From an uncultured bacterium (lineage in GTDB: Bacteria > Planctomycetota > UBA1135 > GCA-002686595): a stretch of DNA of 64,000 bases. The DNA lies in NCBI GenBank assembly GCA_937905825.1, contig CALCXM010000153.1, positions 1-64,000 of the forward strand. The letters are read 5' to 3'. The translations under genes and the position numbers were made by a program. Positions 58,951 through 64,000 of the stretch are shown one piece after another. The notes beneath the pieces were generated by a model. The model saw only the letters and a list, made by a program, of their open reading frames with translations, did not search any database and was not told the DNA's origin. The first letter of the stretch is position 1; each line of letters starts with the position of its first letter.

Positions 58951-60873
58951 TCAGTGGGTCCGACGGCCCAGGGCTCCTAGTAGAGCCCCTTGCAGGACGG
59001 GGTCGTTGATCCGCAAACCGTTTTTTGTTTTGAGTTGTTGGACTTCCTTCAAACCGCCCCACTCTCCAAGGGCAAAGCCCAGTCGGCGGAAGTCCTCTGA
59101 GGTGGCCGAGAGCGGCCCGCGGTTGAGCTCGTCGCGCAAGGTGTGAATGCCCCCCACTTGCACAATGGTGGCCGCTGCCAGCAAGCTCATGTCAAAGCTG
59201 CCTTTCCAAAGACCTTCCCGTAGGTAGGTGTAGCAGCTGTTGTGTTGAGCCGCGACGATGGCCTTGGCCAAGCCGATGTTCAGCAGCATGTCCTCCTCCA
59301 CGGGGAAGTGCTTGAGGAAAAGCTCCACGGACTCTGCAGCGTCCCGCAGGGTCAAGGCCCGGATGCAGCGCAAGCCCTCCTCGCCCGCCGGGAAGCCGTC
59401 CCGCAGGTGAGTGGCCAAAAGGCTCCGGGCGCTGGACACTCCGTTCAAGGCCAAGGTCGCAGCGACCTGCCGTTGTGCCGGTCCCTCGAGTTGCTCGAGC
59501 AGCTGCTCCAAGTAGTCGCGAATCAGGGGCGAGCCCGCCTGCCCGATGGCCGCTTCCAGGGTGTACTCAAACTCCTCATGTGCTAAATCCGAGAGAATCT
59601 CCCGTAGCTTCTCATGGGCCAGGGTGTCCCCCAAGCGAGCCGCGGTGACCAGCACGGCGGCCTTCACTCTTGGACTGGGGTCCTTCTCGAAGGGCTTCAT
59701 GCTCTCCGGAGCGAAGCCAGCGCCCGCCATGCCCCAAGCCTGACAGGCGATGATCTTGTCTTCGTTGGAAAGCTTCGGCCACTGGGTGTCCAGCTCCGCC
59801 AAAACCTCCACGACTCCGGCACGCACCAGCAAGCGCAGGGTCGGCACCATCAACTCAGGGATCTGCAAGGAGTGACTCAAGAGAGCCAGGCTCTCGCCTT
59901 CCATTTTGTGCAGATCGATCTCTTCCAAGACGCAGTTCCAACTGAACACGCTGCCGGGGTTCCAGAGTCCAGCCTCGATCATCAAACCCAACTCATCTGG
60001 CATGGAGATCACCGCCGCACGCAGGCGAACGATGCTCGGGCGCTCGAGCAAGAGCGTCAACAAGTGATCCTTGACCCCAAGCTGCATCTTTTCGGCAACG
60101 GACCCCAGGATCACGCCCTCGAGGAAACGTGGGTCCTTCAGGAGATCCTCGAGCAAGCGGGTCTTCCACGTCTGGCCGTCCACCAAGCCATAGCGCCGGG
60201 CAGCGGACCAACGCAGGTCGGCCCACAGCTTCCATTCTGCGGGAGGATCGCCTTGGGGCGCTTTGTGGTGAATGCCCAACAAGGCCAAGGCCTTGGGCGC
60301 ATCCACGCTGCCAGCGCCTGCGATGGCTTCCACCCGCAACACGGAGGCCTCCCGGCCAGCTCGCAACATGGCCCACATGGCACAGGCCCGTTCAATCGGG
60401 TCGTTGCGCTCGAGGGCCGCTTGCAAGACTCCATCGGAGCCGGCGCCGAACTCCCCTAGAGCCAAAATGGCTGCGGCCCGCTCGTTCGGCGTGCCGCTCT
60501 CCAGAATGCTTTCCAAGCGGGGCCGTTCGCGCACCGGGGTCGGCTTGGTGCAACCGACGGCCATCAAGGCCACCATGCGGTCCAACTCCGTGGCTTCGCT
60601 GTCCTCCAGCACCTTGATGGCCTCGTGGGCACTGCGCCGAGTGAAGCTCATGCGCGCGTCCTGAGTTTGGGCTTCGCCCCAGACGTCCTGGTCCGACGTG
60701 GGCTCTTGAACCGTCGAATCGCCCAGGGGCAGGGCTCCCTCGAGAATCAGGGGCGCGTCAGCCACAGCTCTCCTAGAGCCCAAAGTCCCGGCCCAACTCC
60801 CCGCGCAGAGCAGCAGCGGGAGCGAGAGGAACAGGGCGAGGCGGGAGAACAGGTTGAGCAGGGGGACTTGCAT
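58951..60873 (-). CDS. secreted HEAT-repeat protein
   Basis: 640 residues. Signal peptide (LFSRLALFLSLPLLLCAGSWA). The mature protein is built of HEAT-like helical pairs, for example PNERAAAILALGEFGAGSDGVLQAALE, PIERACAMWAMLRAGREASVLRVEAIA and PRVKAAVLVTAARLGDTLAHEKLREILSDL. No catalytic motif is seen. HEAT solenoids usually mediate protein contacts. It is 12 bases before the arginase start. It might help assemble an envelope machine; the function is unknown. Confidence 0.75.
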   Translation of the reverse strand: MQVPLLNLFSRLALFLSLPLLLCAGSWAGTLGSRRAVADAPLILEGALPLGDSTVQEPTSDQDVWGEAQTQDARMSFTRRSAHEAIKVLEDSEATELDRMVALMAVGCTKPTPVRERPRLESILESGTPNERAAAILALGEFGAGSDGVLQAALERNDPIERACAMWAMLRAGREASVLRVEAIAGAGSVDAPKALALLGIHHKAPQGDPPAEWKLWADLRWSAARRYGLVDGQTWKTRLLEDLLKDPRFLEGVILGSVAEKMQLGVKDHLLTLLLERPSIVRLRAAVISMPDELGLMIEAGLWNPGSVFSWNCVLEEIDLHKMEGESLALLSHSLQIPELMVPTLRLLVRAGVVEVLAELDTQWPKLSNEDKIIACQAWGMAGAGFAPESMKPFEKDPSPRVKAAVLVTAARLGDTLAHEKLREILSDLAHEEFEYTLEAAIGQAGSPLIRDYLEQLLEQLEGPAQRQVAATLALNGVSSARSLLATHLRDGFPAGEEGLRCIRALTLRDAAESVELFLKHFPVEEDMLLNIGLAKAIVAAQHNSCYTYLREGLWKGSFDMSLLAAATIVQVGGIHTLRDELNRGPLSATSEDFRRLGFALGEWGGLKEVQQLKTKNGLRINDPVLQGALLGALGRRTH

Positions 60874-60939
60874 GGGGCTGGCCCGGGGTTATCGACGAAT
60901 CAACTAGCTAGCTTGCGATCCATCCGGCATCCAAGGGGG

Positions 60940-62289
60940 CTATTCGGGGGTTCCGAGCAGGCTGAACAGCTCATCCCGCCGTTGGTCCCGCAGTTCTGCG
61001 CTGGAGGCCTCTAGGTTCAGGCGCAGGAGGGGCTCCGTATTGGAGGCCCGCACGTTGAACCACCACCACTCGGACTGGTCCAAATCCCCGTATTCCACGG
61101 TGATTCCATCCAGCGTGTCCTGGCGACCGTCGGCGTACTTGGCCTTCAATTCTGCGATGGCCACGTCCTTGTCCGGGACCCGGAAATTGATCTCGCCCGT
61201 GGCGTGGTAGCGGCGCAGGTCTTGGACCATCTCCGAGAAGGGTTCCCCGCTGGCGCTGACCAGGTTCAAGGCCGAAACCATGGCCAGGACCCCGGAATCG
61301 GTGGTGAAGTTGTCTGCAAAGTAGAAGTGGCCGGAAAGTTCCCCGGCGAAGACCGCGCCCTTCTCGCGCATGGTGGCCTTGATGAAGGAGTGTCCGACTC
61401 GGTCCCGAATCGGGATGCCACCCGCCTTGGCGATCTCCTCCTTGACGACCCAAGAGGAGCGTAGGTCGTAGACGATCGGGACCGGCTTGTCGCCCTTCAA
61501 GTAGATGCGCGCCAACAGGGCGGTCATCAAGTCGGCGGGGACCGTGACCCCCTTTTCGTCCACGAAGCAACAACGGTCCGCATCCCCGTCGAAGGACACG
61601 CCGAGTTGCGCGCCACTGGAAGCGATCAACTTCCGCACGTAGTCCAGGTTCTCCTCGATCAAGGGGTTCGCTTCGTGCACCGGAAAGTTCCCGTCGGGAT
61701 CCATCAGCATGGTGCTGGCCTTGGCCTTGGGCAAGCGCTCGAGGATGCTCGGCAAGGTGTAACCCGCCATGCCATTGGAGGCATCGATGGCGATCGAAAC
61801 ATCCGAGGTCATCTTGGAGAAGCCCGCCACGTGGTCGGCGTAAGCAGCTAGCAAATCAATCTCCGTCATGCTGCCGCGCTGGCCCACGAGGCCCGGGTAG
61901 TCCTCTGCGCACATGGCGGCGATCTCCATGATGCCGTTGGCGGCCGAGATCGGCGTGGCTCCAGCACCGCACAGCTTCATGCCGTTGTACTCCCCAGGGT
62001 TGTGACTCGCGGTCACCACCAAACCTCCGTCGCATTCCCTGGACCCGATTGAGAAGTAGGTCATCGGGGTGGACGCCATGCCCACATAGGTCACGTCTGC
62101 TCCTGCATCAAGCATGCCATCGATCACCGCGTTGGTGATCTCCGGGGAGTGCGTGCGCATGTCGCGCCCCACCACCAGGTGCTTGGCGGAAAGCAAACGC
62201 ACGAAGGCGTGGCCGATCTTGCGAGCGAGATCCGCATCGAGTTCTGACGGAACCAAACCGCGGATGTCGTAGGCTTTGAAAATACCCAT
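60940..62289 (-). CDS. phosphomannomutase/phosphoglucomutase
   Basis: 449-residue alpha-D-phosphohexomutase, ATG 62289. All four family loops are visible: active phosphoserine VTASHNPGEYNGMKL, metal loop DGDADRCCFVD, sugar loop GELSGHFYFAD and phosphate loop RASNTEPLLRL. The enzyme would interconvert hexose 1- and 6-phosphates (mannose or glucose), supplying nucleotide sugars for the exported polysaccharide. An in-frame upstream extension of 21 residues overlaps the threonine aldolase stop and is less likely. The bispecific PMM/PGM type is probable. Confidence 0.92.
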   Translation of the reverse strand: MGIFKAYDIRGLVPSELDADLARKIGHAFVRLLSAKHLVVGRDMRTHSPEITNAVIDGMLDAGADVTYVGMASTPMTYFSIGSRECDGGLVVTASHNPGEYNGMKLCGAGATPISAANGIMEIAAMCAEDYPGLVGQRGSMTEIDLLAAYADHVAGFSKMTSDVSIAIDASNGMAGYTLPSILERLPKAKASTMLMDPDGNFPVHEANPLIEENLDYVRKLIASSGAQLGVSFDGDADRCCFVDEKGVTVPADLMTALLARIYLKGDKPVPIVYDLRSSWVVKEEIAKAGGIPIRDRVGHSFIKATMREKGAVFAGELSGHFYFADNFTTDSGVLAMVSALNLVSASGEPFSEMVQDLRRYHATGEINFRVPDKDVAIAELKAKYADGRQDTLDGITVEYGDLDQSEWWWFNVRASNTEPLLRLNLEASSAELRDQRRDELFSLLGTPE

Positions 62290-62341
62290 TGGGGTCCTTG
62301 TGGGAAGCTTTGGAGGAAGAAGGCGAAGGTTGCGGGTAGCG

Positions 62342-63382
62342 TTAGCCCACAAGAATTTTGGTGAGGGCGGCGTGCAGTTTGTCCACGTCCTCGGTGCCCA
62401 CGTCCATGTGGGTCACAAAGCGCAGGACGTTTTCCCCCATGGGCAGAACGCGCACGCCCTCGGACCCTAGTTTGGCGGACAGGCTAGCCGCGCTGTGATC
62501 AGGATGGTTGAGAGTCACCAGCACCAGGTTGGTCTCCACGCTTGCGGGATCACAACTCAAGTTCTCGAAGGAGTTCAAACGCTCCGCCATGTCCTTGGCG
62601 AGGGCGTGGTCCTGGGCCAGGCGTTCGACGTTGTTCTGCAAGGCGTAGAGTCCAGCGGCGGCCACGAGGCCCGCTTGGCGCCACCAGCCTCCGAGCCGCT
62701 TGCGCACGAGCTTGGCACGCTCGATGAAGTCCTTGTCCCCGGCCACGATCGAGCCGATCGGTGCACCGAGGCCCTTGGACAGGCAAAGGGAAACCGAGTC
62801 CGCGCAGGCCGCCCATTCCCGAGCGCTGGTGCCGGAGGCGCTGACGGCGTTCGCCAGGCGCGCGCCGTCCATGTGCAGTGGAATGCCCGCTCCATAGGCG
62901 ACCCGGTGCACGGCACGCAAGGCATCCAGGGGGACCACTCGGCCGCCGGCAGACATGTGGGTCTGCTCCACGCAAACCAGGGCCGTCTTCGGGCAGTGAA
63001 TCGAATCTGGTTGCAGGGCCGCTTGCACGTCCGCCGCTTGCAGTGCCCCGTTCACGCCGCGCAAAGTTCGGGATTGCAGACCGTGCAGGAAGCCCGTGGC
63101 TCCGCCCTCGAAGTTCACCACATGGGCGCCCTGCTCGGTCACGATCTCGTCCCCCGGTCGCGTCCAGGAACCCAAGGCGATTTGATTCGCCATGGTTCCG
63201 GAAGGCACGAAGAGGGCAGCTTCCTTGCCCAGCCAAGCGGCGGCGAAGTCTTGCAGGGCCCCGACCGTGGGGTCCCCGTCGAGCACGTCATCTCCAACTT
63301 CCGCGGCGGCGATAACGGCGCGCATGGCTGCCGTCGGCTTTGTGACCGTGTCACTGCGAAAGTCACTGGCGTTTGGACTCAT
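62342..63382 (-). CDS. ltaE: low-specificity threonine aldolase
   Basis: 346-residue PLP enzyme that cleaves L-threonine (or allo-threonine) to glycine and acetaldehyde. Family marks: DFRSDTVTKPTAAMR at the start, DPTVGALQDFAA, FVPSGTMANQIAL, LHMDGARLANA, and the PLP-lysine region SLCLSKGLGAPIGSIVAG. Length is typical. It lies about 50 bases upstream of the phosphohexomutase start and about 30 after the aminotransferase, on the same strand. It may contribute to glycine or threonine turnover. Confidence 0.92.
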   Translation of the reverse strand: MSPNASDFRSDTVTKPTAAMRAVIAAAEVGDDVLDGDPTVGALQDFAAAWLGKEAALFVPSGTMANQIALGSWTRPGDEIVTEQGAHVVNFEGGATGFLHGLQSRTLRGVNGALQAADVQAALQPDSIHCPKTALVCVEQTHMSAGGRVVPLDALRAVHRVAYGAGIPLHMDGARLANAVSASGTSAREWAACADSVSLCLSKGLGAPIGSIVAGDKDFIERAKLVRKRLGGWWRQAGLVAAAGLYALQNNVERLAQDHALAKDMAERLNSFENLSCDPASVETNLVLVTLNHPDHSAASLSAKLGSEGVRVLPMGENVLRFVTHMDVGTEDVDKLHAALTKILVG

Positions 63383-63411
63383 GGTGAGAAATCTGGGAGG
63401 TTCCTAAGGAA

Positions 63412-64000
63412 CTAGGCGGGTTGCAAGCACTCGCGCACGCGCCGCAAGCCTTCGCGAATGTTGTCCGCGCTGTTCGCGTAACTGAAACGCATGAAGCCTT
63501 CACCCAAGTGGCCGAAGCTCGTGCCCGAGATCGAAGCGACACCCGCCTCATTCAGGAAGCGCGACTCCAACTCCGGCGAACTGATACCCGTGCCGCTCGT
63601 GTTCGCAAAGGCGTAGAACGCGCCCTTGGGCATGGTGCAAGTGAACCCGGGAATCTTGTTAAGCTCTTCCACGATGATGCCACGGCGTTCGTCAAAGGAA
63701 GCACGCATGTTGTCGACGGCGACCTGCGGTCCGCGCAGAGCTTCGAGGCCAGCCCATTGGGTCGCCGCGTTGGTGCAGGAAGTGCAGTTGATCTGCAGGC
63801 GCTCGGCCTCCTTGATCAATTCCTTGGGCCAGACGCCGTAGCCCAGACGCCAACCGGTCATGGCGTAGGTCTTGCTCCAACCGTCCAGCAGAATCGTGCG
63901 ATTGCGCATGTTCTCGAACTCGAGGAAGGACACGTGTTCTTCCCCGTCGTAAAGCAGGCGCGAGTAAATCTCGTCGGCCAGCACGTAGACATGCGGGAAC
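63412..64000 (-). CDS. class I/II aminotransferase, partial (5' end beyond window)
   Basis: The last ~195 residues of a PLP-dependent aminotransferase; the start lies beyond the window's right edge. The PLP-binding Lys is in ILLDGWSKTYAMTGWRLGYGVWP, preceded by ADEIYSRLLYDG, and the substrate-carboxylate Arg is in EGFMRFSYANSADNIREGLRRV. This is the aspartate/aromatic aminotransferase pattern (fold type I). It is the first visible gene of the eight-gene run; the amino acid it uses cannot be fixed from this half. Confidence 0.9.
   Translation of the reverse strand, partial: FPHVYVLADEIYSRLLYDGEEHVSFLEFENMRNRTILLDGWSKTYAMTGWRLGYGVWPKELIKEAERLQINCTSCTNAATQWAGLEALRGPQVAVDNMRASFDERRGIIVEELNKIPGFTCTMPKGAFYAFANTSGTGISSPELESRFLNEAGVASISGTSFGHLGEGFMRFSYANSADNIREGLRRVRECLQPA

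Overview
This 64 kb window is high-GC bacterial chromosome (by eye a little over 60% G+C). The gene content points to the Planctomycetota, probably a deep-branching, poorly cultured member. The pointers are: an ECF sigma factor with the TTHWSLV-type N-terminus next to a zinc-ribbon Ser/Thr kinase; a secreted protein ending in the Cys-rich CPCGN / FGDGLxCxGG domain that is expanded in such genomes; a protein arginine kinase; many HEAT and HDOD proteins; and frequent GTG/TTG starts. This placement is inference; no rRNA gene is present. No insertion sequence, prophage or CRISPR array was seen. Region 1 (1-12 kb) is informational: recA with a candidate SOS promoter, a PfkB kinase, a flippase-like membrane protein and a HEAT lipoprotein, then ssrA (tmRNA), an ECF sigma factor plus kinase, smpB, tRNA-Leu, rsmG with a very acidic extension, tRNA-Trp and pcnB. 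Both parts of the trans-translation system (ssrA and smpB) lie within 3.4 kb. Region 2 (12-24 kb) is signalling and small-molecule metabolism: a secreted FG-GAP propeller protein, an FHA-GGDEF diguanylate cyclase, two HDOD proteins, a tandem D-Ala-D-Ala ligase-like fusion, a methyltransferase, tRNA-His, and a ThiF-type plus MobA-like pair. Region 3 (23.7-36 kb) holds a large DUF4388/propeller membrane protein, a HEAT lipoprotein, a 1,006-residue Ala/Lys/Glu-rich coiled-coil protein with a helix-hairpin-helix end, asnS, an NhaC-type antiporter and a second flippase-like protein. Region 4 (36-54 kb) is envelope and extracellular: secreted proteins, a GH99-like hydrolase, a VWA/DUF58 pair, a GAF-SpoIIE phosphatase divergent from a STAS protein (a partner-switch pair), a glycosyltransferase, a degenerate HAD phosphatase, mcsB, an SLC13-type transporter and a GH42-like protein. 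Region 5 (54-64 kb) is a run of eight same-strand genes with gaps of at most 66 bp: aminotransferase, threonine aldolase, phosphohexomutase, HEAT protein, arginase, then a Wzm/Wzt-type polysaccharide ABC exporter and a methyltransferase with a long coiled coil. The most interesting locus is this last module. The methyltransferase-coiled-coil protein has the layout of a WbdD-type chain terminator and molecular ruler, and its coiled coil carries what reads as an exact 222-bp (74-residue) in-frame tandem duplication. The permease carries an extra segment of about 85 residues with a Cys/His zinc-binding-like motif. The tandem Ddl fusion, the short tmRNA tag and the acidic RsmG extension are further points of interest.
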